Of a DNA stretch of 64,000 nucleotides, positions 17,207 through 25,096 are shown piece by piece (the first letter of the stretch is position 1; each line of letters begins with the position of its first letter). A program made the position numbers and the translations under genes. The DNA lies in assembly GCF_900099835.1 (NCBI RefSeq), contig NZ_FNKP01000003.1, positions 124,001-188,000 of the forward strand. Reading direction: 5' to 3'. Source of the DNA: Paraburkholderia fungorum (GTDB lineage: Bacteria > Pseudomonadota > Gammaproteobacteria > Burkholderiales > Burkholderiaceae). The notes beneath the pieces were generated by a model. The model was given only the letters and a program-made list of their open reading frames with translations. It was not told the DNA's origin and did not search any database.

Positions 17207-17920
17207 TCAGTGCGCGGGTGTGACGTGACGAATCGCTTCCAGCACGGCTGCGGTGTCCGCCACCGCGCCGAATACGCCGCTTTTCTTGATCAGCAGACGC
17301 AGTGCAGCTTCGTGAACGTCTTCGGTTCCGGCTGCCGTGGCGTCGGAAACGGTTAGCGTGTCGTAGCCGCGATCGAGCGCTTCGCGCACCGTCGTGTGGA
17401 TGCAGCAGTCGGTGGTGAGGCCCGCGAAGATCAGATCCCGAATCCCTTTCTCACGAAGGAACGTGTCGAGATTCGTCGTCGAAAATGCGCCGTACGAGGG
17501 TTTGTTGAACACGGCTTCGTTGGCGAGCGGTGCAACTTCTGGAACGATCTCCCAGCATGGCTCGCCCTTGATCAGATAGCGGCCGTTCGGACCGCTATCG
17601 CCCACGGCCACGCCGCGGCCGTCCGCGCCACGCCAGAGACGATGAGGCTGCACATCGGACAGATCCGCCGAGAACGTCTCGCGCGTATGGCAGACCGTGA
17701 TGCCGCTTGCGCGGCACGCGTCGAGCAGCGCCTGAATGTTGGGGATAGGCTTGCGCAGCGCGGTGAGATCGAAGCCGAAGCCGGCCATGTAGCCGCCTTC
17801 CGCGCAAAAGTCGCCTTGCACGTCGATCACGATCAGGGCCGTCGTGGCAGCCGATACCGCCCGGTTCAGCGGAAATGCGTAAGGCGCTGCACCGACGCGG
17901 TCTGCAGGTAGGGAAGTCAT
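17207..17920 (-). CDS. isochorismatase-family cysteine hydrolase (amidase)
   Basis: The 237-residue cytoplasmic enzyme has the cysteine-hydrolase triad: Asp33 (VIDVQGDFC), Lys140 (FNKPSYGAF) and Cys173 (TTDCCIHTT). Relatives cleave biuret, triuret, ureidoacrylate or N-carbamoyl compounds. With an N-carbamoyl amidohydrolase and an ATC-hydrolase-family gene upstream it is probably a small-amide hydrolase; the substrate cannot be read from sequence. Confidence 0.85.
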   Translation of the reverse strand: MTSLPADRVGAAPYAFPLNRAVSAATTALIVIDVQGDFCAEGGYMAGFGFDLTALRKPIPNIQALLDACRASGITVCHTRETFSADLSDVQPHRLWRGADGRGVAVGDSGPNGRYLIKGEPCWEIVPEVAPLANEAVFNKPSYGAFSTTNLDTFLREKGIRDLIFAGLTTDCCIHTTVREALDRGYDTLTVSDATAAGTEDVHEAALRLLIKKSGVFGAVADTAAVLEAIRHVTPAH

Positions 17921-17992
17921 ATCGAAGCTTGTTGGTGAGCGTCACGCGAGCGACGCTGTGATGAAATAAGGTGTGCGCGGCTCATGCGCGGG

Positions 17993-19270
17993 CTAGATGT
18001 CGACGGAACAGATGCCCGCCGCTTGAGCCACGGCGTGAAGCAACACGTTGGCTCCCGCTGTCGCCCATTCCGGCGTAATAGCCTCGGCTTCGTTGTGGCT
18101 CAGGCCGCCTACGCAAGGAATGAAGATCATCCCCGATGGCGCCACGCGCGCCATGTAACACGCGTCATGTCCTGCGCCCGAGACGATGTCCTGAAAGGGC
18201 AGATCGAGCGTACGCGCAGCGTGCCGCACGGCATCTACGCATTCGGGCGCGAACGGCACTGGCGCATAGTCGAAGATCTGCGTGATCTCGGCGTCGAGAA
18301 GCTGCGCGGAAGCGATCCGCTGCACCGCCTCACGCATGCTGGCGTCCATTGCATCGAGCACGGCGCTTTCGGGGTGGCGGAATTCGATCGTGAAGAAGCA
18401 CTCGCCCGGCACCGTGTTGCGCGAATTCGGACGCGCCTCGATCATCCCGACGGTTGCCCGGCCATTCGGTGCGTGCTGCCTGCCGAGCTGATCGACGAAA
18501 TCGATCACGCGCGCGGCGCCGACCAGCGCGTCGCGGCGCAGGTCCATCGGCGTCGTGCCCGCATGAGCGTCGGTGCCGCGAAACGTCAGTTCGTACCAGC
18601 GCTGCCCCTGGCCAGCCGTCACCACGCCGATCGTTTTGCCTGCGCGTTCCAGCACCGCTCCCTGTTCGATATGCAATTCGAAGAATGCGTGAACAGGAAA
18701 TCCGCCGACCGGCTCGCTGCCTGCATAGCCGATTGCCTGCAGTGCCTCACCCAGAGTCGTGCCCGCCGCGTCCTTTCGCGATAACGCGAAATCGAGCGAG
18801 AAAGCGTTCGCGAACACACCCGAGGCGATCATGGCCGGGGCGAAGCGCGAGCCTTCTTCATTGGTCCAGATGACGACGTCGACGGGTCGTTCCGTTTCGA
18901 TGCCGGCATCGTTCAGCGCACGAATCACCTCAAGCCCGCCGAGCACGCCATAAATGCCGTCGTATTTGCCGCCGGTGGGCTGCGAATCGGCGTGCGATCC
19001 GGTGACGACGGGCGCTGCATCTGCCTGCCGACCGGCACGCCGCGCAAAAACGTTGCCCATCCGGTCGACGCGAATCTGGCAGCCCGCTTCTTTCGCCCAC
19101 GTGACGAACAGGTCACGCGATTCCCGGTCCAGCTCGCTCAGCGCGAGACGGCACACGCCGCCTTTCGGCGTCGCGCCGATCTGCGCCATACGGTCGAGCG
19201 AAGCCCAGAGGCGCGCGCCGTCGACGCGGGGCAGTAGCGTCGGCCTGGAAACGGCAAGTGCGTCAGTCAT
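17993..19270 (-). CDS. M20-family Zn hydrolase, N-carbamoyl-L-amino acid hydrolase / ureidopropionase type
   Basis: The 425-residue protein has the di-metal motifs of the allantoate and N-carbamoyl amino acid amidohydrolases: GSHADSQPTGGKYDG (His-x-Asp), WTNEEGSRFAPAM (Glu-Glu), HIEQG, and a C-terminal GGLSHNEAE His. Such enzymes release ammonia and CO2 from N-carbamoyl amino acids. It overlaps the ATC-hydrolase-family gene by 8 bp, so the two products probably act in sequence. Confidence 0.88.
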   Translation of the reverse strand: MTDALAVSRPTLLPRVDGARLWASLDRMAQIGATPKGGVCRLALSELDRESRDLFVTWAKEAGCQIRVDRMGNVFARRAGRQADAAPVVTGSHADSQPTGGKYDGIYGVLGGLEVIRALNDAGIETERPVDVVIWTNEEGSRFAPAMIASGVFANAFSLDFALSRKDAAGTTLGEALQAIGYAGSEPVGGFPVHAFFELHIEQGAVLERAGKTIGVVTAGQGQRWYELTFRGTDAHAGTTPMDLRRDALVGAARVIDFVDQLGRQHAPNGRATVGMIEARPNSRNTVPGECFFTIEFRHPESAVLDAMDASMREAVQRIASAQLLDAEITQIFDYAPVPFAPECVDAVRHAARTLDLPFQDIVSGAGHDACYMARVAPSGMIFIPCVGGLSHNEAEAITPEWATAGANVLLHAVAQAAGICSVDI

Positions 19271-19814
19271 CGCCGTGCTCCACAGAAAGTCGCGCGCTCG
19301 CGTCGGCGTCTTTCAGCCGGTAGCGGAAGTCACAACGCGGTCCGCCCTGCATTAGCGTGGTCGTGCGCGTGAGTTCAATGCGAGGGTCGTAGCCCTCGAT
19401 GAAAAGCGCGTCGCGCGCGCAACTCAGAAGATGTCCGATCTCGCCGAGTCCCATTGAGTGATACATCTCCGCGTAGCGGCAGCGGTGCACGTCGTAGTCG
19501 TAATGCACGGCGTCTTCGCGCTGCACCGAAACGTTCAACGCGTCGTCTTTTTCCCACAGCACCTGCAGGGCGATGAACGAAGCAATGCTGGTGCCGTTTT
19601 TTTCCTGCGCAGCGAACGTTTTTCCGGCGGCCACTGCGGCTCCCCGTACTGCCTCGCCGATCACGGCCTGCGCTTTTTCGGTGCCGAGATCGCGCTTGAG
19701 GATCTGATAGATGGGTTTGATGATTTCCGCTTCGATACGGCGGCGCGCCAGAATGCCGAGGCGATCGTCGCTGTCTGCGGGGGCAGCGATCGGAGTGCTT
19801 GCTGTGTTGGTCAT
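19263..19814 (-). CDS. L-2-amino-thiazoline-4-carboxylic acid (ATC) hydrolase family protein
   Basis: The 183-residue protein shows the conserved ATC-hydrolase features HLLSCARD and GGPRCDFRYRL, each with a Cys. In Pseudomonas an ATC hydrolase opens the thiazoline ring to N-carbamoyl-L-cysteine, which an N-carbamoyl hydrolase then converts to cysteine. The same two-enzyme order is seen here with the M20 gene. The actual substrate may be another cyclic amide or amidine. It is first in the operon, 188 bp from a divergent LysR gene. Confidence 0.8.
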   Translation of the reverse strand: MTNTASTPIAAPADSDDRLGILARRRIEAEIIKPIYQILKRDLGTEKAQAVIGEAVRGAAVAAGKTFAAQEKNGTSIASFIALQVLWEKDDALNVSVQREDAVHYDYDVHRCRYAEMYHSMGLGEIGHLLSCARDALFIEGYDPRIELTRTTTLMQGGPRCDFRYRLKDADASARLSVEHGDD

Positions 19815-19848
19815 GAAGGTCCGGCGTGGGTAACTTTATATTTGAGAA

Positions 19849-19876
19849 ATATTACGTTGTCGATTGTCTGGATCAA
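19849..19876 (-). promoter_or_regulatory. candidate sigma-70 promoter of the ATC-hydrolase operon
   Basis: On the minus strand TTGATC (19876 to 19871) and TAATAT (19854 to 19849) are separated by 16 bp, about 35 bp before the start codon at 19814. The surrounding 190 bp is much richer in A and T than the flanking genes. Confidence 0.4.
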
Positions 19877-19914
19877 AATGAAAAATAATTAGATAGACAG
19901 ACGAATTTGATATT

Positions 19915-19937
19915 AGCCCGTTAAAAACGGGCTTTTT
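19915..19937 (+). terminator. intrinsic terminator upstream of the LysR gene
   Basis: AGCCCGTT (19915-19922), a 3-base AAA loop and AACGGGCT (19926-19933) are followed by TTTT: a compact rho-independent terminator on the plus strand. It sits in the divergent control region ahead of the LysR start, so it may insulate the regulator from upstream transcripts or end a short leader RNA. Confidence 0.6.
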
Positions 19938-20002
19938 ACGCGATGCGGACGGGGTGCGACGAGTTGTGACGTGTCTTCGATATCTGACTTATAATTCAAT
20001 AC

Positions 20003-20902
20003 ATGAAAATTATCGAACAATTGAAAGATGACCCGCCGCTGCGTGCGGTGCGCGCTTTCGAGGCATTTGCGCGCTTTGGCTCGGTCACCCTGGCGAGTGC
20101 GGAACTCGACATCACGCCGTCGGCGATCAGCCACCAGTTGCAGCTCCTCGAGAGCTTCGTGCAAACGCCACTCACTCGCAGACAAGGTCGCGCGCTCGTG
20201 CTGACCGACGAAGGCCGCGACTACTATCGCTCGATCAGCGCCGCGTTTTCCGTACTGCGGAGCGCGACAGGCGTGGTGCGAAGCCGCACTGCGCTACGAC
20301 AGGTAACGATCAGCCTGATTCCGCTTTTCGGCATTGGCTGGTTCATCCCGAGGCTGAGCGCGTTTCTTGCCGATAACGAAGACGTGGACGTGAACGTGTC
20401 GTACGCGCATCACCGCAACTATCACAGCGACGCATCGGATATTTCGATCCGGTTCGGCGCGGGCGAGTGGACGGGTTATACGCGCACGAGGTTGCTGTCC
20501 GGTCAGGTCGTGCCGGTGTGCAGTCGCGCGTTTCTGAAGCAGCATGGGCCGATCAGAAGCGCGGCCGACATCGCCGCGCTGCCGCTCATTCACGACGAGG
20601 ATCGAGCGACATGGGTCGCGTGGCTGCGCCAGCAGGGCGTGCCGAACGTGCATCACGCAATTGGGCCACTTTTCGAGGATGGTCAACTCACGCTGAACGC
20701 GACGCAGGCAGGGCTAGGCATTGCGCTGCTGCGCGCGCCGCTGATTGAACGCGAGCTCGCGTCGGGCGAACTGGTTCGTTTATCCGAAGCGACACTGGAT
20801 GATGGTCGCGATTACTACTTGTGCATGCGTACCGACACGGAGTTACCTGTCGGCGCACGACGCCTCGCGCAATGGATTCAGAGTGAGATGAATCGCTGCT
20901 AA
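20003..20902 (+). CDS. LysR-type regulator, GcvA-like
   Basis: The 299-residue protein has an N-terminal winged helix (PPLRAVRAFEAFARFGSVTLASAE, TPSAISHQLQLLESF) and a GcvA-type effector domain. It is divergent from the ATC-hydrolase operon, its likely target. A TATAAT at 19990-19995 ends only 7 bp before the ATG, and there is no Shine-Dalgarno sequence, so the mRNA is probably leaderless. Its stop codon overlaps the vapC stop tail to tail. Confidence 0.88.
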   Translation: MKIIEQLKDDPPLRAVRAFEAFARFGSVTLASAELDITPSAISHQLQLLESFVQTPLTRRQGRALVLTDEGRDYYRSISAAFSVLRSATGVVRSRTALRQVTISLIPLFGIGWFIPRLSAFLADNEDVDVNVSYAHHRNYHSDASDISIRFGAGEWTGYTRTRLLSGQVVPVCSRAFLKQHGPIRSAADIAALPLIHDEDRATWVAWLRQQGVPNVHHAIGPLFEDGQLTLNATQAGLGIALLRAPLIERELASGELVRLSEATLDDGRDYYLCMRTDTELPVGARRLAQWIQSEMNRC

Positions 20903-21279
20903 TGAATGTCGTGCATAAAAGCGACGCCAACTTCTCCTGCAAGTTGGGCAAGCCGTTTGTCTAGCGTCCAGAGCAATGCGCCGGGTGTTATCAAGGTCGA
21001 TGCGAGAAGCGTGATGTCGCTACTGCCGCAGCCTCGACCGTCAAGCTGTCTTGCTTCGATCAACGCCATTACCTCTGCCCATGTCGCGTGTTTCGCGTGC
21101 TCCAGCAGTCCGATATCGCGCAATGTACGCGCTCGTGGTGCGGGCGGAGTACCGCATGCAAGTTCTACGAGCACGACCGGATGCGTTAGCACCTGATCGC
21201 TAAAGAGAAGTTGAGCCAGTCTTGAGTTGGAACCACGGAAGTGATCAACCCATACAGACGTATCGACGAGGACGCTCAT
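20899..21279 (-). CDS. vapC: VapC-type PIN-domain toxin
   Basis: The 126-residue protein has the PIN-domain acidic residues: Asp6 ([12 protein letters not shown]), a Glu in VELACG, Asp near residue 88 ([10 protein letters not shown]) and Asp near 107 (WTLDKRL). VapC toxins are Mg-dependent RNases, commonly cutting tRNA. It overlaps the upstream antitoxin gene by 4 bp, the usual toxin-antitoxin coupling. Confidence 0.9.
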   Translation of the reverse strand: MSVLVDTSVWVDHFRGSNSRLAQLLFSDQVLTHPVVLVELACGTPPAPRARTLRDIGLLEHAKHATWAEVMALIEARQLDGRGCGSSDITLLASTLITPGALLWTLDKRLAQLAGEVGVAFMHDIH

Positions 21280-21482
21280 CGAGTTGCTGGCTCCGACTGC
21301 CGGCGCGAGATGTCAGCCATCTCCGGAACAGTGCCGCCCAGAGCGGCGAGTCGCTTTCCAGCCTGTACGCGCACGAAGGTCTGCATCGCTACGCGGAACA
21401 AGTCGGACTTGTCCATGTCGGGATCAGCAAGTTCAAGGGCGCGCTCATAAAGGTTGTCGTCGATCGATACGGTAGTTCGCAT
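21276..21482 (-). CDS. vapB: VapB-type antitoxin
   Basis: From ATG 21482 the product has 68 residues and begins [19 protein letters not shown], a ribbon-helix-helix antitoxin N-terminus. A longer frame from 21527 would run back through the operator palindrome and is rejected; GAGGCGAAA precedes the chosen start. VapB neutralises VapC and represses the operon by binding upstream DNA. Confidence 0.85.
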   Translation of the reverse strand: MRTTVSIDDNLYERALELADPDMDKSDLFRVAMQTFVRVQAGKRLAALGGTVPEMADISRRQSEPATR

Positions 21483-21491
21483 TTTCGCCTC

Positions 21492-21519
21492 AAAATTGAT
21501 GACAAGATACATCAATTTT
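21492..21519. promoter_or_regulatory. vapBC operator palindrome
   Basis: AAAATTGATG (21492-21501) and CATCAATTTT (21510-21519) form a 10-bp perfect inverted repeat with an 8-bp spacer, immediately upstream of vapB. This is the expected binding site for VapB/VapBC autorepression. Confidence 0.65.
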
Positions 21520-21527
21520 AGCATCAT

Positions 21528-21921
21528 TCGGTACTGGATGGCTCAATGGCTAAGCCATCCTGTCCGCGAGAAATCGGAATTGCCCCACGCTGATTGACTA
21601 TGAAAGTAGGGAGCGCGGGGGGACTACTCTGCAGCCAAAGTCATAGACAAAGGCAATTCCAGCCGGTTGAAAAGAGCGGGCGCAGAGCCGAATGCCCGGG
21701 TTCAATTTTCGTTGTGCTCTGCAGCAAGCATAGAGAAGTAAATCCCATATAGTGGGGAAAATCCTGGGGTAGTTCGTAATATTGACGTCGCTTTCACAAA
21801 GATAGAATAAACACTCTAAATCGGCCTGGTTGCGACCCAGAGGGCGATTGATTTGGGAGAGCTAGCTGTCTGCCGACTCAGCAGGTAGCAGCACCCCGTC
21901 AGCGAAAACCTGAGAGACATC
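21528..21921. other. intergenic region before phasin gene
   Basis: About 400 bp without a convincing gene and richer in A+T than its surroundings. A weak promoter candidate (TTGACG at 21782-21787, TAGAAT at 21803-21808, 15-bp spacing) precedes the phasin-like gene. The string GGGTTCAATTTT near 21709 looks like a tRNA T-loop, but no tRNA folds around it. Confidence 0.4.
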
Positions 21922-22470
21922 ATGAGCACTCGAGAGAAGATGCCATTTCCGACGACATACGACACCTGTACGACTGCTGTTGCCTGTGTACCCGACGATC
22001 TGTTTTCCAGATCTGTCGAACTGGCGCGCCTGAACTTCAGAACATATGGACTGGTGCTCGCGAGCGCGGCGCGCCACTGGGAGTGTCTGCTGCAAGCGCG
22101 GACGCTGGAGCAGGTGGTCCGCGCCCAGGCCGACACATTGCCCACGCTGGCTTCGCAGATCGCCGATTACACGCAAGGCTGGATTGACGTACTGACAACC
22201 ACCACGGTCGACCTGAACCTGACTGCGAACGCAGGCGACGAAAATGACGCGCGCGAGGCGCGTACCTTGCTCGACGGAATCGCGAAGAGCGCCCAGAGCG
22301 TCGACGCGATGTTGAGCGCGGTGAGTCCGGCACCATCCACGTCAGGCGGCGACGTCGCTGTTCGATCATCCGCCGCCGCCCAGGATACGGCTTCTGCCGA
22401 TCCCAGTCGCGCCCGGCACCCTGCACCGGCCGAGCCGAAGCGCCGGGCTCCTCCCCGAGGCCGTCGCTAG
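21922..22470 (+). CDS. phasin-family protein
   Basis: The 182-residue protein has the amphipathic helical pattern of Burkholderia phasins (ELARLNFRTYGLVLASAARH, then LASQIADYTQGWIDVL), followed by a Pro/Ala/Arg-rich tail from about residue 140. Phasins coat polyhydroxyalkanoate granules. The length fits the family, but the first 28 residues and the basic tail are atypical. No PHA synthesis gene is nearby. Confidence 0.7.
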   Translation: MSTREKMPFPTTYDTCTTAVACVPDDLFSRSVELARLNFRTYGLVLASAARHWECLLQARTLEQVVRAQADTLPTLASQIADYTQGWIDVLTTTTVDLNLTANAGDENDAREARTLLDGIAKSAQSVDAMLSAVSPAPSTSGGDVAVRSSAAAQDTASADPSRARHPAPAEPKRRAPPRGRR

Positions 22471-22591
22471 CCGGTCATCCCGCCGGCAGTCCCACGAATT
22501 TTTTCGGAATCCACTTTCACGCGTTGCGGTGTCGCGACCGGCAAGTAGATCTGCCTGTCGTCTCCGCACAGAACATTCTGGATAGGAAAAC

Positions 22592-22789
22592 ATGCTGAGT
22601 CTTCACGAGCTGGCTACCTTGCTGATCATCAAGGATTCGCCCGAACGTATCGGAGCGGACCATGCGGAACTGGGCGCATTGCGCGCATTGGAGCTGGTCG
22701 ATACCGCGTCGTCCGATACCAGCCTGCCACTGCCACGCATAACCGTCAGGGGGCAGGCGATTTTGCGCGCCATCGCGGGAGTGCGTTGA
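22592..22789 (+). CDS. small hypothetical protein (65 aa)
   Basis: A 65-residue ORF starts at ATG 22592 after an AGGA ribosome site. The product is acidic at the N-terminus with a helical pattern (LSLHELATLLIIKDSPERI, ELGALRALELVD). GC3-biased codons and a good start site support a real gene. I do not recognise the family; the pattern resembles a small winged-helix protein. Confidence 0.55.
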   Translation: MLSLHELATLLIIKDSPERIGADHAELGALRALELVDTASSDTSLPLPRITVRGQAILRAIAGVR

Positions 22790-22888
22790 CTGTCAACAGA
22801 AGAAGTTCTGTCGTCCACACGGACTGAAGTCGCAGTCCCGGTCTGGCCTGGACAAAGCCGGAAACTCATGTGACGCAAGGAGGCAGAC

Positions 22889-23047
22889 GTGGAGCAAACC
22901 TGGATGGGAATCGCGGTTGGCACGATCGTGCTGGTCATCGCCGCAGCAGGCGTAGCGGCTCACTACCGGCGGGAACGGCGGCGCGCGGATCTTCTACGGA
23001 ATCTCGATCACCACGACTGGTGTCGATGGACGCGGCCGCACCGGTAA
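22889..23047 (+). CDS. small single-pass membrane protein (52 aa, GTG start)
   Basis: GTG 22889 follows an excellent AAGGAGG ribosome site (22877-22883). The frame encodes 52 residues: WMGIAVGTIVLVIAAAGVAA forms one transmembrane helix, then a basic stretch HYRRERRRADLLRNL and a Trp/His-rich tail. It is short and lacks an ATG, so it is easily missed. The topology (short N-terminus out, positive C-terminus in) follows the positive-inside rule. Function unknown. Confidence 0.65.
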   Translation: MEQTWMGIAVGTIVLVIAAAGVAAHYRRERRRADLLRNLDHHDWCRWTRPHR

Positions 23048-23149
23048 CACGCTTCGCAAGCGCATCGAAAACAGGGCACGCCGCTCCCTTGTGGACCGCA
23101 TACAAGGCGCGGAATGTCTGGAGTCGGCGGAAAAGTTGAGGAATCAGAC

Positions 23150-23401
23150 GTGAGCCACGCACTTGCAGAAAAGGATCTGGCGCACATCCGCGCCGTGTTG
23201 ATTCATCTCGAGCACAGGAATGACCGGATATCGGCCGATGGGACTAACGGAGGGATCAGCCTCGACTATTGGCGCTCAAGGATCGGAGCTGTGCTCGCTA
23301 TACCGCTGCTGCCAGCCAGCCTCCAGAAACAGTCGAGAGCATTGCTCGAACGACTCGACCGGTTGAACGGGGAACAGCGACGCTATGTGGCCAGCCCGTA
23401 A
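23150..23401 (+). CDS. small hypothetical protein (83 aa)
   Basis: The GTG at 23150 has GAGGAA about 6 bases upstream and is preferred over the in-frame ATG at 23114, which has a poor ribosome site. The product is soluble and mostly helical (LAEKDLAHIRAVLIHLEHRN, LQKQSRALLERLDRLNGEQ). It follows the phasin-like gene and two other small ORFs on the same strand. No family recognised. Confidence 0.5.
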   Translation: MSHALAEKDLAHIRAVLIHLEHRNDRISADGTNGGISLDYWRSRIGAVLAIPLLPASLQKQSRALLERLDRLNGEQRRYVASP

Positions 23402-23546
23402 GCAGACGGAGAGGGCTGACGCCCTGCCTGGAATCTAACGCGGCCACTGTCCTCGCGCGAATCGGCCGAGAGCATCGTGCCCGCCGTCGACACACTGGCC
23501 GTCGCGATCGACGGCACGCCTGGACTGTGAGCCTTAACGGTGCCCG

Positions 23547-24932
23547 TCATGCAATCGCACTTAACGCTGCGGCAAAACGTTTGTCGGCGAGATAGGCGAC
23601 ATTGAAGCGGCAATACGCGGACACCTGATCGCTCGACGGAGAAAAGACGGCGCCCGGGGCGAGAATCACGCCATGGTTAAGGAGCGCCTGTGCCAGTTTC
23701 ATCGAATCGGCATGGCCGGGCAGCGACGCCCACAGATACATGGTCCGGTCGCTCACTTTGTAGATATCGGCGTTGAGTCTGGTGAGTGCGTCGACGGCAG
23801 TGGCCGTCGCGCGTTGCAAACGCTCCTGCAAATGATTGGTATGCCGAAGAAAGTGACCGTCGTTGATGATCGCGTCAAGCGTGCGTTCGCAGTATTCCGA
23901 GCTGCTCACGTGCGTGAGCATCTTGACGTCGGCGAGATCGCTGGCAAGGTCGGCGTTGCACGCGAGAAATCCGACCCGCAGCGCAGCCGACACCGACTTC
24001 GCAAAACTGCCGATATAGATCGTGCGACGCAACTGGTCGAGCGTCGAAATCCGCGTGAGCGAGCGGGGCCGCAAATCGGCGAGCGCATCGTTTTCGACGA
24101 TGGTCAGATCGTGTATCTCGGCAAGCTGCAGGATGCGGTGCGCCTTGGCGGCACTCGTATCCGTCGCGGTGGGATTCTGTCCGACAGACTGCGTGAAGAA
24201 CAGCCGGGGCCGGTATGTGCCGAGGTGCTTTTCGAGTGTGGGAATGTTCGGGCCATCCACGTCGCGGGGCACGCCTACGATGTTCGCGCCGCTTAGCTTC
24301 AGTTTGCCGAACAGCGCGTAATACCCGGGATCGTCGACCAGAACCGTATCGCCGGGCCGCACGTAGTAGCGGATCACCATGTCCATGGCCTGGTTTGCAC
24401 CATGCGTCAGGACGATCTGAGACGGGTTCGCCTCGATCTCGTAAGCGGCCAGTTTCTGCTGAAGCGACTGCCGCAGCGGCAGGTATCCGTAGCGGCTGCC
24501 GTAACGGAAAAGCGACGCGACGCCCGTGCGCACCACGCGCTGATGGTACTGATCGAGGCGCGTCTCGCCGAGCCATTCGACCGGCGGGAATCCTTCGCCG
24601 AGGTTTAGCACGTCGGGTTTGACCTGCAACTGTTCGCGCATCAGCCAGACGACGTCCATTGCCCGGTCGAGGGTGGACGCTTCCTCGACTTCGCTGTGCC
24701 CTTTAACCCGTCTCGCAACGAAGAAGCCGGAACCGCGTCGCGGTTCGATCAGCCCGTTCGCGGTCAGGATGTCGAATGCGCTGATGACCGTGTTCTTCGA
24801 GCAGCCCGACGCCTCAGCGTATTCCCTGATGGACGGCAGTTTCGATCCTGCCGGCAACAGACCTTCTTCGATCTGTTTTGCCAGATTGTCCGCCATCGAT
24901 CCCGACAGGGACGTCTTTTCACGCCGATTCAT
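23547..24932 (-). CDS. MocR-family regulator (GntR helix-turn-helix fused to PLP aminotransferase domain)
   Basis: The 461-residue protein has an N-terminal GntR winged helix (GSKLPSIREYAEASGCSKNT, about residues 28-47) and a fold-type I aminotransferase-like domain with the PLP Lys in IGSFAKSVSAALRVGF. MocR proteins use bound PLP to sense amines or related signals. The gene is divergent from the mevalonate-catabolic genes, and CTGTACC/GGTACAG sites in the 164-bp gap are likely binding sites. Confidence 0.9.
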   Translation of the reverse strand: MNRREKTSLSGSMADNLAKQIEEGLLPAGSKLPSIREYAEASGCSKNTVISAFDILTANGLIEPRRGSGFFVARRVKGHSEVEEASTLDRAMDVVWLMREQLQVKPDVLNLGEGFPPVEWLGETRLDQYHQRVVRTGVASLFRYGSRYGYLPLRQSLQQKLAAYEIEANPSQIVLTHGANQAMDMVIRYYVRPGDTVLVDDPGYYALFGKLKLSGANIVGVPRDVDGPNIPTLEKHLGTYRPRLFFTQSVGQNPTATDTSAAKAHRILQLAEIHDLTIVENDALADLRPRSLTRISTLDQLRRTIYIGSFAKSVSAALRVGFLACNADLASDLADVKMLTHVSSSEYCERTLDAIINDGHFLRHTNHLQERLQRATATAVDALTRLNADIYKVSDRTMYLWASLPGHADSMKLAQALLNHGVILAPGAVFSPSSDQVSAYCRFNVAYLADKRFAAALSAIA

Positions 24933-24958
24933 GGTTATTGCCCTGCAAGGTACGCGGA

Positions 24959-25017
24959 CTGTACCGGGTACAGATGATTAACTGTCGATTCAGACTGTAC
25001 CTTTTATATGGGTACAC
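24959..25017. promoter_or_regulatory. tandem inverted-repeat operators in the MocR/mvaA gap
   Basis: CTGTACC-G-GGTACAG (24959-24973) is a perfect interrupted palindrome. A second pair, CTGTACC (24995-25001) and GGTACAC (25011-25017), repeats the same arms with a 9-base AT-rich spacer. The two left arms start 36 bp apart. The sites lie between divergent start codons and probably bind the MocR protein. Confidence 0.6.
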
Positions 25018-25096
25018 GGTCTTTATTATTCGTGCATCTACAGACCGCCGCAAGTCCGACAGCACGACGTGGCATTGATGACACATGGAGACGTAA

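Noticed and set aside
21690..21760. tRNA-like T-loop string (GGGTTCAATTTT)
   Set aside because: No matching acceptor, D or anticodon stems could be folded around it.
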